Shown piece after piece: positions 54,482 to 63,342 of a DNA stretch of 64,000 bases (its first letter is position 1; the number at the start of each line of letters is the position of its first letter). Position numbers and translations under genes: made by a program. Source of the DNA: Pseudomonas fildesensis (GTDB lineage: Bacteria > Pseudomonadota > Gammaproteobacteria > Pseudomonadales > Pseudomonadaceae). The stretch lies in assembly GCF_001050345.1 (NCBI RefSeq), contig NZ_LFMW01000012.1:372001-436000 (forward strand), read 5' to 3'. A model generated the notes under the pieces. That model was given only the letters and a program-made list of their open reading frames with translations, made no database searches and was not told where the DNA came from.

Positions 54482-54696
54482 ACACCCGCCAGGTGGAGCA
54501 CCAGTTGGACGATGCCGAACAGCGTCAAGGCAAACACTGCAGTGAACAGAATGCCCAGCGCCACGAAGTGGCTGGGCTTGCCATGGGTGAAGTCCCGCGC
54601 GCGGTTCTTGCCGCTCTGCACGCCGAAGGCGGCGGCCATGACGCTGTGAAGCATCTGCCAGAAGGTCGGTGGCTTGTTGTTGCCTGGATCGTCCAT
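54478..54696 (-). CDS. DUF2970 small membrane protein
   Basis: A 72-residue protein with one transmembrane helix near the C-terminus (FVALGILFTAVFALTLFGIVQLVLHLAG) and the conserved FWQMLHSVMAAAFGVQSGKNRARDF stretch of DUF2970. It is a common small protein in proteobacteria, with unknown function. Its stop codon and that of the binding protein gene are the two strands of the same CTAG at 54478-54481. Confidence 0.85.
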   Translation of the reverse strand: MDDPGNNKPPTFWQMLHSVMAAAFGVQSGKNRARDFTHGKPSHFVALGILFTAVFALTLFGIVQLVLHLAGV

Positions 54697-54761
54697 ACAT
54701 CCCTCGACACAAGGTGTGTGTGGGACAGCATAGACGATGGCCTACGGCTGGGTCGGGGAGG

Positions 54762-54813
54762 GCGACGCGGAGCGTCACGGGCGGCATTCCCACGCTGAAC
54801 GTGGGAACGATCA
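54762..54813. repeat. Partial copy of the GTTCCCACGC-type repeat
   Basis: GACGCGGAGCGTC, GGCGGCATTCCCACG and CTGAACGTGGGAACGATCAT form small hairpins and match the inner and right parts of the element at 7364-7507. It lies just after metH (12 bases) and probably acts as part of its terminator. Confidence 0.65.
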
Positions 54814-54824
54814 TCCGGCAGGGC

Positions 54825-57800
54825 TTAGTTGTCGTAACCCAGGTTCGGCGCCAGCCACCGTTCGCTCACGCTCAGGTCCTGGCCTTTGCGGGCGGTGTAG
54901 CTGGCCACCTGGTCCTTGTCGACCTTGCCCACGGCAAAGTACTGCGCCTGCGGGTGGGCGAAGTACCAGCCGCTGACCGCCGCTGCCGGAAACATCGCGT
55001 AGTGCTCAGTGAGGAACACGCCGCTGCGCCCGGCTTGCATTTCGCGGGCCTCGGGGTCGAGCAGTTGGAACAGCTGGGCTTTCTCGGTGTGATCCGGGCA
55101 CGCCGGGTAGCCGGGGGCAGGGCGGATACCGCTGTACTGCTCCTTGATCAGCGCCTCGTTGTCCAGTTGTTCGTCCTTGGCATAGCCCCAGTAGTCTTTA
55201 CGCACTTGCTGGTGCAGCCATTCGGCGCAGGCCTCGGCCAGGCGGTCGGCCAGGGCCTTGACCATGATCGAGTTGTAGTCGTCGCCCGCGTCCTGATACG
55301 CCTTGGCGACTTCTTCGGCGCCGATGCCGGCGGTGGTGATAAAGCCACCGATGTAGTCGGTCACGCCACTGTCTTTTGGCGCAACGAAGTCGGCCAGGGA
55401 GAAGTTCGGCTTGCCGTCGGTCTTGATGATTTGCTGGCGCAAGTGGTGCAGTTTGGCAATTGGCTGGCCATCGTCACCGTAGACTTCCAGGTCATCGTCC
55501 TGCACCTGGTTGGTCGGCCAGAAACCGAACACCGCGCGGGCGCTGATGAGCTTTTCGTCGATCAGCTTGGCGAGCATTTCCTGGGCGTCTGCGTACAGCG
55601 AGGTAGCAGCTTCGCCCACCACCTCGTCGGTCAGGATGCGCGGGAATTTGCCGGCCAGGTCCCAGGAAATAAAGAACGGCGTCCAGTCGATGTACTCGGC
55701 CAGTACCTTGAGGTCGATATTGTCCAGCACCTTGGCGCCGGTAAAGGTCGGCTTGACCGGGGTGTAGGTGCTCCAGTCGAACTGCGGCTTCTTGGCGATG
55801 GCCGCCGGGTAGCTCAGGCGTTCGGTCCGCGCGCTGCGGTTGGAGGTGCGCTCACGCACGTCGATGTATTCCAGGCGGGTCTTCTCGACGAACGCCGGCT
55901 TCAATTCCTTGGACAACAACTGCGTGGCTACGCCCACGGCGCGCGAGGCGTCGGTCACGTAGATCACCGCGTCATTGCTGTACTTGGGCTCGATCTTCAC
56001 CGCCGTGTGGGCCTTGGAGGTGGTGGCGCCACCGATCATCAACGGCAGGTGGAAGTCCTGGCGCTGCATCTCGCGCGCCACGTGCACCATCTCGTCCAGG
56101 GACGGGGTGATCAGCCCGGACAGTCCGATGATGTCGCACTTCTGTTCCTTGGCCACTTGCAGGATTTTTTCCGCAGGCACCATGACGCCCAAATCGACAA
56201 TGTCATAGCCGTTGCAACCGAGTACCACGCCGACGATGTTTTTGCCGATGTCGTGCACGTCGCCCTTGACGGTCGCCATCAGGATCTTGCCCTTGGCTTG
56301 CGGCTTGTCGCCTTTTTCCAGCTCGATGAACGGGATCAAGTGGGCCACGGCTTGTTTCATTACCCGCGCGGATTTCACCACCTGGGGCAGGAACATCTTA
56401 CCGGCGCCAAACAGGTCGCCGACGATGTTCATGCCCGACATCAACGGGCCTTCGATCACTTCGATCGGGCGCGTGAACGACTGCCGGGATTCCTCGGTGT
56501 CTTCGACGATATGGGTGGTGATGCCTTTGACCAGTGCGTGTTCCAGGCGCTTGTTGACCGGCCAGCCGCGCCATTCCTCGGTCTCGGCTTCCTTGACGCT
56601 GCCGTCGCCCTTGTATTTGTCGGCGATGGCGAGGAGGGCGTCGGTGCCTTCCGGGGTGCGGTTGAGCACCACGTCTTCCACCGCATCGCGCAGCTCGGCC
56701 GGGATCTGGTCATAGATCTCCAACTGGCCGGCGTTGACGATACCCATGGTCAGGCCGTTGCGGATCGCATACAGCAGGAACACCGAGTGGATCGCCTCAC
56801 GCACCGGGTTGTTACCACGGAACGAGAACGACACGTTGGATACGCCGCCGGAGGTCAGCGCATACGGCAGCTCGTCGCGGATGTAGGCACAGGCGTTGAT
56901 GAAGTCGACGGCGTAGTTGTTGTGCTCTTCGATACCGGTGGCGACCGCGAAGATGTTCGGGTCGAAGATGATGTCTTCCGGCGGAAAGCCGACTTCATTC
57001 ACCAGGATGTCGTAGGAGCGTTTGCAGATTTCTTTCTTGCGCGCTTCGGTGTCAGCCTGGCCGGCTTCGTCGAAGGCCATCACCACAACCGCCGCGCCGT
57101 AACGCTTGCACAGCTTGGCGTGATAAATGAACTGCTCGACGCCTTCCTTCATGCTGATGGAGTTGACGATGCCCTTGCCCTGGATGCACTTGAGGCCGGC
57201 CTCGATCACTTCCCACTTGGAGGAGTCGATCATGATCGGTACGCGGGAGATGTCCGGTTCACCGGCAATCAGATTGAGGAAGGTCACCATGGCCTTCTTC
57301 GAATCGAGCATGCCCTCGTCCATGTTGATGTCGATCACCTGGGCGCCGGCTTCCACCTGCTGAAGGGCGACTTCCAGGGCTTCGGTGTAGTTGTCTTCAC
57401 GGATCAGCCGGGCAAAACGTGCGGAGCCGGTGATGTTGGTGCGCTCGCCGACGTTGACGAACAGCGAGCTGCGGTCAATGGTGAACGGCTCCAGGCCCGA
57501 CAGGCGGCAGGCCTTGGGGATGTCCGGAATCGGGCGTGGCGCGTAACCGGCCACGGCCTTGGCGATGGCTTCGATATGGCCCGGCGTGGTGCCGCAGCAG
57601 CCGCCGACGATGTTGAGGAAGCCGCTTTGGGCGAACTCTTCGATGACCTTGGCGGTTTCCGACGGCAGTTCGTCGTACTCGCCGAATTCGTTGGGCAGGC
57701 CGGCGTTAGGGTGAGCCGACACATGGGTGTTGGCTTTGTTCGACAACTCTTCCAGGTACGGGCGCAGGTCGCTCGCACCCAAGGCGCAGTTGAGGCCCAC

Positions 57801-58535
57801 CGAAATCGGCTTGGCGTGGCTGACGGAGTTCCAGAACGCTTCGGTGGTCTGGCCCGACAGGGTACGGCCCGACGCGTCGGTGATGGTGCCGGAAATCATG
57901 ATCGGCAGTTCAACATTCAGTTCTTCGAACACGCCTTGCACGGCGAAGATCGCGGCTTTGGCGTTGAGGGTGTCGAAGATGGTTTCGATCAGGATCAGGT
58001 CGGCGCCGCCCTCGATCAGACCTTTGGTGGCCTCGGTGTAGTTTTCCACCAGTTCATCAAAGGTCACGTTGCGGTAGCCGGGGTTGTTCACGTCCGGTGA
58101 CAGCGAGCACGTCCGGCTGGTAGGGCCGAGCACGCCGGCGACGAAACGCGGCTTGGCCGGGTTCTCCAGGGTCTTGGCATCGGCGACTTTACGCGCCAGT
58201 CGCGCGCCTTCTACGTTCAGCTCGTAGGCCAGTGCTTCCATGCCGTAATCGGCCATGGAAATCCGGGTGGCGTTGAAGGTGTTGGTTTCCAGAATGTCGG
58301 CGCCGGCATCCAGGTAGGCTTTTTCGATGCCACCGATCACGTCCGGACGCGTGATGATCAACAGGTCGTTGTTGCCCTTGACGTCGCTTGGCCAGTCGGC
58401 GAAGCGTTTGCCACGGTAGTCCTGCTCTTCCAGTTTATAGCTCTGGATCATCGTGCCCATGCCGCCGTCGAGGATCAGGATACGTTCCTTGAGGGCTTGG
58501 TGAAGGGCTTGCAGACGAGCGCTACGATCGGACAT
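54825..58535 (-). CDS. metH: Cobalamin-dependent methionine synthase MetH
   Basis: A 1236-residue enzyme that methylates homocysteine with methyl-tetrahydrofolate through cobalamin. The modules run: homocysteine domain (about 1-330, LDGGMGTMIQ at the start and zinc-binding GGCCGTTPGH), pterin domain (about 345-620, NVGERTNITGSARF), cobalamin domain (about 650-890, VHDIGKNIVGVVLGCNGYDIVDLGVMVP with the axial histidine), and the reactivation domain (about 910-1236, RPAPGYPACPDHTEK for S-adenosylmethionine). The start at 58535 (MSDRSARLQALHQ) fits homologues; an ATG 21 bases earlier is possible. A MetR-type box lies 80 bases upstream. Confidence 0.96.
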   Translation of the reverse strand: MSDRSARLQALHQALKERILILDGGMGTMIQSYKLEEQDYRGKRFADWPSDVKGNNDLLIITRPDVIGGIEKAYLDAGADILETNTFNATRISMADYGMEALAYELNVEGARLARKVADAKTLENPAKPRFVAGVLGPTSRTCSLSPDVNNPGYRNVTFDELVENYTEATKGLIEGGADLILIETIFDTLNAKAAIFAVQGVFEELNVELPIMISGTITDASGRTLSGQTTEAFWNSVSHAKPISVGLNCALGASDLRPYLEELSNKANTHVSAHPNAGLPNEFGEYDELPSETAKVIEEFAQSGFLNIVGGCCGTTPGHIEAIAKAVAGYAPRPIPDIPKACRLSGLEPFTIDRSSLFVNVGERTNITGSARFARLIREDNYTEALEVALQQVEAGAQVIDINMDEGMLDSKKAMVTFLNLIAGEPDISRVPIMIDSSKWEVIEAGLKCIQGKGIVNSISMKEGVEQFIYHAKLCKRYGAAVVVMAFDEAGQADTEARKKEICKRSYDILVNEVGFPPEDIIFDPNIFAVATGIEEHNNYAVDFINACAYIRDELPYALTSGGVSNVSFSFRGNNPVREAIHSVFLLYAIRNGLTMGIVNAGQLEIYDQIPAELRDAVEDVVLNRTPEGTDALLAIADKYKGDGSVKEAETEEWRGWPVNKRLEHALVKGITTHIVEDTEESRQSFTRPIEVIEGPLMSGMNIVGDLFGAGKMFLPQVVKSARVMKQAVAHLIPFIELEKGDKPQAKGKILMATVKGDVHDIGKNIVGVVLGCNGYDIVDLGVMVPAEKILQVAKEQKCDIIGLSGLITPSLDEMVHVAREMQRQDFHLPLMIGGATTSKAHTAVKIEPKYSNDAVIYVTDASRAVGVATQLLSKELKPAFVEKTRLEYIDVRERTSNRSARTERLSYPAAIAKKPQFDWSTYTPVKPTFTGAKVLDNIDLKVLAEYIDWTPFFISWDLAGKFPRILTDEVVGEAATSLYADAQEMLAKLIDEKLISARAVFGFWPTNQVQDDDLEVYGDDGQPIAKLHHLRQQIIKTDGKPNFSLADFVAPKDSGVTDYIGGFITTAGIGAEEVAKAYQDAGDDYNSIMVKALADRLAEACAEWLHQQVRKDYWGYAKDEQLDNEALIKEQYSGIRPAPGYPACPDHTEKAQLFQLLDPEAREMQAGRSGVFLTEHYAMFPAAAVSGWYFAHPQAQYFAVGKVDKDQVASYTARKGQDLSVSERWLAPNLGYDN

Positions 58536-58615
58536 GGGACTACTCTGGTCAGGCATTACGGAGGGCGTGGATCATAGCAAACCTGTGCCGATTTGGAGCA
58601 TGTGCCGGTTTTGCA

Positions 58616-58628
58616 TGAATATCGTTCA
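58616..58628. promoter_or_regulatory. MetR-type box between metH and cti
   Basis: TGAATATCGTTCA matches the MetR consensus TGAA-N5-TTCA exactly, and the palindrome extends by two bases each side (CATGAA...TTCATG, 58614-58630). It is about 80 bases upstream of the metH start. MetR with homocysteine activates metE/metH in enterics; no other match was seen in the gap. Confidence 0.65.
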
Positions 58629-58701
58629 TGTTGGTGCGGGTCTTAGCCCGGTAGAATCACCGCCTGCTCTTTATCGCACGCATTGAATCGGGACCGGGTA
58701 C

Positions 58702-60990
58702 ATGTCACTTCGTCTTATCGTCAGCGCCGTTCTGGCATTGATAGCCAGTACTGCCCAGGCGGACGCTTTACCGGCGATTTCCTACACTCGTGACATTCAG
58801 CCGATCTTCACCGAGAAATGCGTGGCCTGCCATGCCTGCTACGACTCCGCCTGCCAGTTGAACCTTGGAAGTGCCGAGGGTGCGGCGCGCGGTGCGACCA
58901 AAGTGCCGGTCTACGACGGCGAGCGTAGCCAGGCGACGCCGACCACCCGTTTGTTCTATGACGCATTTGGCAAGCAGGCCTGGCAGCAGAAGGGCTTCTA
59001 TTCGGTACTGGACGCCCAAGGCAGCCAGGCCGCATTGATGACGCGCATGCTGGAGATGGGGCATAAGGCGCCCTTGCAGCCCAATGCCAAGTTGCCCGCA
59101 GAGATTGTGCTGGGGCTCAACCGCGAAAACATGTGCGCGCTGCCCGGCGAGTTCAACGCCTACGCCGGTGCCCATCCCAGCGAAGGCATGCCGCTGGCGG
59201 TCACCGGCTTGACCGACCAGCAATACCAGACTCTGCAACGCTGGCTGGCCTCCGGTGCGCCGATTGACGAGCAAGGCCTGGCACCCAGCGCCCAGGAAGC
59301 CCTGCAGGTGCAGCAATGGGAAAACCTGTTTAACCAGCCTGGTGCCCGTGAAAGCCTGGTGGGGCGCTGGTTGTACGAGCATTTGTTCCTCGCGCACATC
59401 TACTTCGAAAACGGCGAGCCGGGGCATTTCTTCCAGTGGGTGCGCTCGCGCACGCCGAGTGGCCAGCCGATCGACCTGATCAGCACCCGCCGCCCGAATG
59501 ACGACCCAGGCACGAGGGTTTACTACCGCCTGTGGCCGGTGCAGGGCGTGATCGTGCACAAGACCCACATCACCTATCCGTTCAGTGCCGAAAAAATGGC
59601 CCGGATCAAGTCGCTGTTCTATGCCGGCGACTGGCAGGTCAACGCCTCGCCTGGCTACGGCCCGCGCCGCCGCGCCAATCCGTTCGAAACCTTCGAGGCG
59701 ATCCCGGCCAAGGCGCGTTACCAGTTCATGCTGGATAACGCCGAATACTTCGTGCGCACCTTTATTCGCGGGCCGGTGTGCCGTGGGCAGATCGCCACGG
59801 ACGTGATTCGCGACAACTTCTGGACCCTGTTCCAGGACCCCGACCACGACCTGTACATCACCGATGCGCGTTATCGCGGCCAGGCCACGCCGTTGCTGGC
59901 GATGCCGGGGCAGAACGATGACGTGGGCAGCGTGTTGAGCCTATGGCTGGCCTATCGCGACAAGCGCAACCAGTACGAAGCGCTGCGCCGGGACAACTAC
60001 GCCGACCTGCCGCCGCCGAGTTGGTCGAGCTTGTGGGCCGGTAATGACAATGCCTTGCTGAGTATCTTCCGCCACTTTGACAGCGCCTCGGTGAACAAGG
60101 GCCTGATCGGCGAAGTGCCGCAGACGATGTGGTTGTTCGACTATCCGCTGCTGGAGCGCACGTATTACCAGTTGGCGGTGAATTTCGATGTGTTCGGCAA
60201 TGTGTCGCACCAGGCCCAGACCCGGCTGTACTTCGACCTGATCCGCAACGGCGCCGAACAGAACTTCCTGCGCCTGATGCCGGCGGATAGCCGCGACGAC
60301 TTCATGGACGACTGGTACCAGAACGGCGGCCAAATCAAGCTGTGGCTGGACTACGAGGCGATTGATGACGACAAGCCCAGCGGGTTGTACTTGGATGAAA
60401 AGGACCCGAAACGGGATTTTGCCAACCAGTTGCTGGCCCGTTACGGCGATTTGAACGCCAGTCCGGACCCGATCAACCGTTGCGTGGGGGCCTATTGCTC
60501 GCGTGATGGCATTGATCCGGCGCTACAGGATGCGGAACAAGCGCTGAGCCGCCTGACGGCACGCCCGGCGGCGGGGCTCACGGTGATCGATCAATTGCCT
60601 GAAGCGACGATGCTGCGGATCGAGACCGCCAACGGCAAGCGGGTGGTGTATAGCCTGCTGCGTAACCGTGCGCACAGTAATGTGGCGTTTTTGCTGGGTG
60701 AGGCTTATCGCTATCAGCCTGGGCTGGACACGGTGACTATTTATCCGGGGGTGCTTAGCAGCTATCCGAACTTTATGTTCAATATTCCGGCTCAGGAAGT
60801 GCCGGAGTTTGTGGCGCTGATGGAGAAGGCTAAAGATGCCAAGCGCTTTGAGAAGATTGTTGATCGGTGGGGTGTGCGGCGGAGTCATCCGTTGTTTTGG
60901 CAGTATTTTCATGATTTGTCGCAGTACATCCGGGAAACCACGCCGGTGGAAGAGGGGGTGTTGGATATGAATCGGTATGAGAATTTGTGA
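58702..60990 (+). CDS. cti: Cis/trans fatty-acid isomerase Cti
   Basis: A 762-residue periplasmic heme protein that converts cis- to trans-unsaturated membrane fatty acids under solvent or heat stress, known from pseudomonads. A signal peptide (MSLRLIVSAVLALIASTAQA) is followed by the cytochrome-c heme motif CVACH near residue 42 and a cysteine-rich segment. The remaining sequence (for example YENGEPGHFFQWVRSRTPSGQPIDLIS and FVRTFIRGPVCRGQIA) matches the Cti family, and the length is as usual. It diverges from metH; the ATG at 58702 begins the signal peptide. A long imperfect palindrome follows. Confidence 0.95.
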   Translation: MSLRLIVSAVLALIASTAQADALPAISYTRDIQPIFTEKCVACHACYDSACQLNLGSAEGAARGATKVPVYDGERSQATPTTRLFYDAFGKQAWQQKGFYSVLDAQGSQAALMTRMLEMGHKAPLQPNAKLPAEIVLGLNRENMCALPGEFNAYAGAHPSEGMPLAVTGLTDQQYQTLQRWLASGAPIDEQGLAPSAQEALQVQQWENLFNQPGARESLVGRWLYEHLFLAHIYFENGEPGHFFQWVRSRTPSGQPIDLISTRRPNDDPGTRVYYRLWPVQGVIVHKTHITYPFSAEKMARIKSLFYAGDWQVNASPGYGPRRRANPFETFEAIPAKARYQFMLDNAEYFVRTFIRGPVCRGQIATDVIRDNFWTLFQDPDHDLYITDARYRGQATPLLAMPGQNDDVGSVLSLWLAYRDKRNQYEALRRDNYADLPPPSWSSLWAGNDNALLSIFRHFDSASVNKGLIGEVPQTMWLFDYPLLERTYYQLAVNFDVFGNVSHQAQTRLYFDLIRNGAEQNFLRLMPADSRDDFMDDWYQNGGQIKLWLDYEAIDDDKPSGLYLDEKDPKRDFANQLLARYGDLNASPDPINRCVGAYCSRDGIDPALQDAEQALSRLTARPAAGLTVIDQLPEATMLRIETANGKRVVYSLLRNRAHSNVAFLLGEAYRYQPGLDTVTIYPGVLSSYPNFMFNIPAQEVPEFVALMEKAKDAKRFEKIVDRWGVRRSHPLFWQYFHDLSQYIRETTPVEEGVLDMNRYENL

Positions 60991-61004
60991 CGGGGGTTTT
61001 AGGT

Positions 61005-61213
61005 GGATATCCGTTGTTGCGGTAAGTGCCACCTATGGTTCCGCTCTTACAGCGGGTCACTATTGGAAGGACCGGAATGCTGCCCCGGGCACACCGAGCC
61101 CAAGCGAGGTGCCGAGTGTTGGGGCAAGAGCGTTTTGCTTACTTTTGCGCTTTTCAAAAGTGAGCCGCTGTAAGAGCGGAACCCATATCAGCCGTTACCG
61201 CAGAAACGGATAT
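61005..61213. repeat. Long imperfect palindrome downstream of cti
   Basis: The arms are about 55 bases. The left one (61005-61060) reads GATATCCGTTG...GGTTCCGCTCTTACAGCGGGTCAC and the right one (61160-61213) is its imperfect inverse (GTGAGCCGCTGTAAGAGCGG, then CGGATAT). The centre, about 100 bases, contains CACACCGAGCCCAAGCGAGG and GGGGCAAGAGCGTTTTGCTT. Similar intergenic elements are known in pseudomonads. No gene is seen between cti and nfuA. Confidence 0.75.
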
Positions 61214-61317
61214 GTACACCCACACCCAAACCAAAAACTATCCCGACAAAAACACTAGGACTTTGTACCTCCGTAATAATTTGGCGTAAACTCCTGTCAA
61301 GCCTGTGAGGAGTTTCC

Positions 61318-61902
61318 ATGACTGCCATAACCATTACCGACGCCGCCCACGATTACCTGGCTGACCTGCTGTCCAAGCAGAACACCCCGAATATCGGCAT
61401 CCGCGTCTTTATTACCCAGCCTGGCACCCAGTACGCCGAGACGTGCATTGCCTACTGCAAGCCGGGCGAAGAAAAACCTGAAGACACCGCGCTGGGGCTG
61501 AAAAGCTTCACTGCTTACATCGACAACTTCAGCGAAGCCTTCCTTGACGACGCCGTGGTCGATTACGCCACGGACCGTATGGGTGGCCAATTGACCATCA
61601 AGGCGCCAAACGCCAAGGTGCCGAACGTCAACGCCGAAAGCCCGGTCAACGAGCGCATCAACTACTACCTGCAAACCGAGATCAACCCGGGGCTGGCCAG
61701 TCACGGCGGTCAGGTCAGCCTGATCGACGTGGTGGATGACGGTATCGCCGTGTTGAAATTCGGTGGCGGCTGCCAGGGCTGCGGCCAGGCGGACGTGACC
61801 CTGCGCGAAGGCATCGAGCGCACCCTGCTCGAGCGCGTTCCGGAGCTCAAGGGCGTACGCGACGTGACCGACCACACGCAGAAAGAAAACGCCTACTACT
61901 GA
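61318..61902 (+). CDS. nfuA: Fe-S cluster carrier NfuA
   Basis: A 194-residue Fe-S biogenesis protein. The N-terminal A-type-like domain (about 1-95) lacks the usual cysteines, and the C-terminal Nfu domain has GGGCQGCGQADVTL with the CxxC that holds a [4Fe-4S] cluster in the homodimer. It delivers clusters to apo-proteins during iron or oxidative stress. GAGGAG lies six bases before the ATG. It is followed by an intrinsic terminator and is monocistronic. Confidence 0.95.
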   Translation: MTAITITDAAHDYLADLLSKQNTPNIGIRVFITQPGTQYAETCIAYCKPGEEKPEDTALGLKSFTAYIDNFSEAFLDDAVVDYATDRMGGQLTIKAPNAKVPNVNAESPVNERINYYLQTEINPGLASHGGQVSLIDVVDDGIAVLKFGGGCQGCGQADVTLREGIERTLLERVPELKGVRDVTDHTQKENAYY

Positions 61903-61922
61903 GTAAGGCGTTCACTGCGAAC

Positions 61923-61955
61923 AAAAAAACGGCGCCCCGTGAGCGCCGTTTTTTT
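61923..61955 (+). terminator. Intrinsic terminator of nfuA
   Basis: ACGGCGC (61929-61935) pairs with GCGCCGT (61943-61949), with seven A before and seven T after, so it works on both strands. It lies 20 bases after the nfuA stop. Confidence 0.92.
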
Positions 61956-62005
61956 ATGCTTTAAATTCAACCAATTACATCATTGTCCTGATAAAAAACA
62001 TCACC

Positions 62006-62073
62006 TGTAGGAGCCCGGCTTGCCGGCGATGGTGCCCATGAAGACGCCATCTCCGGCGAGCCGGGCTCCTACA
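62006..62073. repeat. REP doublet (GGAGCCCGGCTTGCCGGCGAT type)
   Basis: TGTAGGAGCCCGGCTTGCCG (from 62006) and its near-inverse CGGCGAGCCGGGCTCCTACA (to 62073). This is a different REP family from those at 14523 and 37274. It lies between nfuA and cobM, which converge. Confidence 0.8.
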
Positions 62074-62132
62074 AGCTATTGGTATTTATTTATCTATATC
62101 AATGACTTGTAGTTATTTTGTGATGTGGATTG

Positions 62133-62879
62133 TCATGGTCGATAGAGGTGGGCATGGCCGGCACGATACAGCGACGAATCGCTGAAACTGTCACTCGCCA
62201 ACACCCGGCCCACCACAATTAATGCCGTACGCCGGAAGCCCTTTGCCGCGACTTTTTCGGCAATGTCGCTAAGCGTACCCATCGCCCAATCCTGATCCGG
62301 CCAGGTAGCGCGATGCACCACGGCAATCGGGCAATCCGCCCCATAGTGCGGCAGCAGCTCGGCGACAATTTTCTCCAGATGATTGACCCCCAGGTGAATC
62401 GCCATGGTCGTGCCATGCCGCGCCAGGCTGTCAAAGTCCTCGCCGGCAGGCATGCTGGTCTTATCTGCATAGCGGGTCAGGATCACGCTTTGGGCGATGT
62501 CCGGCAGGGTCAATTCGGCCTCCAGCAGCGCCGCGCAAGCCGCCACTGCGGTCACACCCGGAATGATCTGGAACGGAATGCCCAGTTCACGTAAATAACG
62601 GATCTGTTCGCCAATCGCGCCATACAGGCTCGGATCGCCGGAGTGCACGCGTGCCACATCCTGGCCCTTGGCGTGAGCCGCCTTGATCAACTCGATGATC
62701 TGTTCCAAGTGCAATTCGGCGCTGTTGATCACCTGTTCCGCCTGATGACCGTCCAATACCGCCGTGGGCACCAGCGAGCCGGCATAGATGATCACCGGGC
62801 AGCTGCGGATCAGCCGCTGGCCTTTGATGGTGATCAATTCCGGGTCGCCGGGGCCGGCGCCGATGAAGTAGACGGTCAT
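62133..62879 (-). CDS. cobM: Precorrin-4 C11-methyltransferase CobM
   Basis: A 248-residue SAM-dependent methyltransferase of the tetrapyrrole methylase family. It starts MTVYFIGAGPGDPELITIKG, and VHSGDPSLYGAIGEQ near residue 80 and IPGVTAVAACAALLEAELTLPDIAQSVILTR near 110-140 are the diagnostic CobM/CbiF motifs. It methylates C11 in the aerobic cobalamin pathway. The start at 62879 is the family's; the longer frame begins in the leader. The next gene upstream is cobE. Confidence 0.94.
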   Translation of the reverse strand: MTVYFIGAGPGDPELITIKGQRLIRSCPVIIYAGSLVPTAVLDGHQAEQVINSAELHLEQIIELIKAAHAKGQDVARVHSGDPSLYGAIGEQIRYLRELGIPFQIIPGVTAVAACAALLEAELTLPDIAQSVILTRYADKTSMPAGEDFDSLARHGTTMAIHLGVNHLEKIVAELLPHYGADCPIAVVHRATWPDQDWAMGTLSDIAEKVAAKGFRRTALIVVGRVLASDSFSDSSLYRAGHAHLYRP

Positions 62880-62949
62880 GGGGAATTCCTGTCGAAAAAC
62901 GGGCGAGCATGAAAAATGCTCATGATCGAGACGGGCGATTATCGGGGTT

Positions 62950-63342
62950 TTAGTCGACGCAGGCCAATGCAAAGGTGGCCTGGGCGTTTTGTTTGCGGGC
63001 GATCAACAGGCGTGCAGGTGCGCCGTAGAGGTGTTCAGCAAGGGCCAGGGCGGCACTTTCGGCGATGCCGTAACAGCCGGTATGCGCAAAGGCGAGCGCT
63101 GATTTGTGGCTCAGTCGGTCTTCATACATCGCCAGTTGGTCAGCGCTGAAACACTGCAGCGGCAGGTTCAGCAACCGGGCGAGTGCAAGCAATCCCGGTT
63201 CGTCCTGCTTGCGATCGATACTCGCCAGCGCGGTGACACGCTGGCGCTCGATACCGCCCTCGGCGAGGGCAGTATCGAACAGTTCCAGCAGGGTGTGAGC
63301 CTCACAACCGCGCTGGCAACCCAGGCCAACGACCAGCGTCAT
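62950..63342 (-). CDS. cobE: Cobalamin biosynthesis protein CobE
   Basis: A 130-residue protein of the CobE/CbiG C-terminal type: MTLVVGLGCQRGCEAHTLLELFD, ALASIDRKQDEPGLLALARLLNLPLQCFSADQL and FAHTGCYGIAESAALALAE. CobE is needed for cobalamin synthesis in Pseudomonas denitrificans; its precise step is not settled. It overlaps cbtA by four bases and is followed by cobM on the same strand after 70 bases. Confidence 0.88.
   Translation of the reverse strand: MTLVVGLGCQRGCEAHTLLELFDTALAEGGIERQRVTALASIDRKQDEPGLLALARLLNLPLQCFSADQLAMYEDRLSHKSALAFAHTGCYGIAESAALALAEHLYGAPARLLIARKQNAQATFALACVD

Noticed and set aside
54669..58100. 1143-residue plus-strand frame opposite metH
   Set aside because: No motifs; MetH has all four modules on the minus strand.
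58536..58701. Cobalamin riboswitch upstream of metH
   Set aside because: The leader is short and no B12-box-like sequence was seen; MetR control is a better fit.
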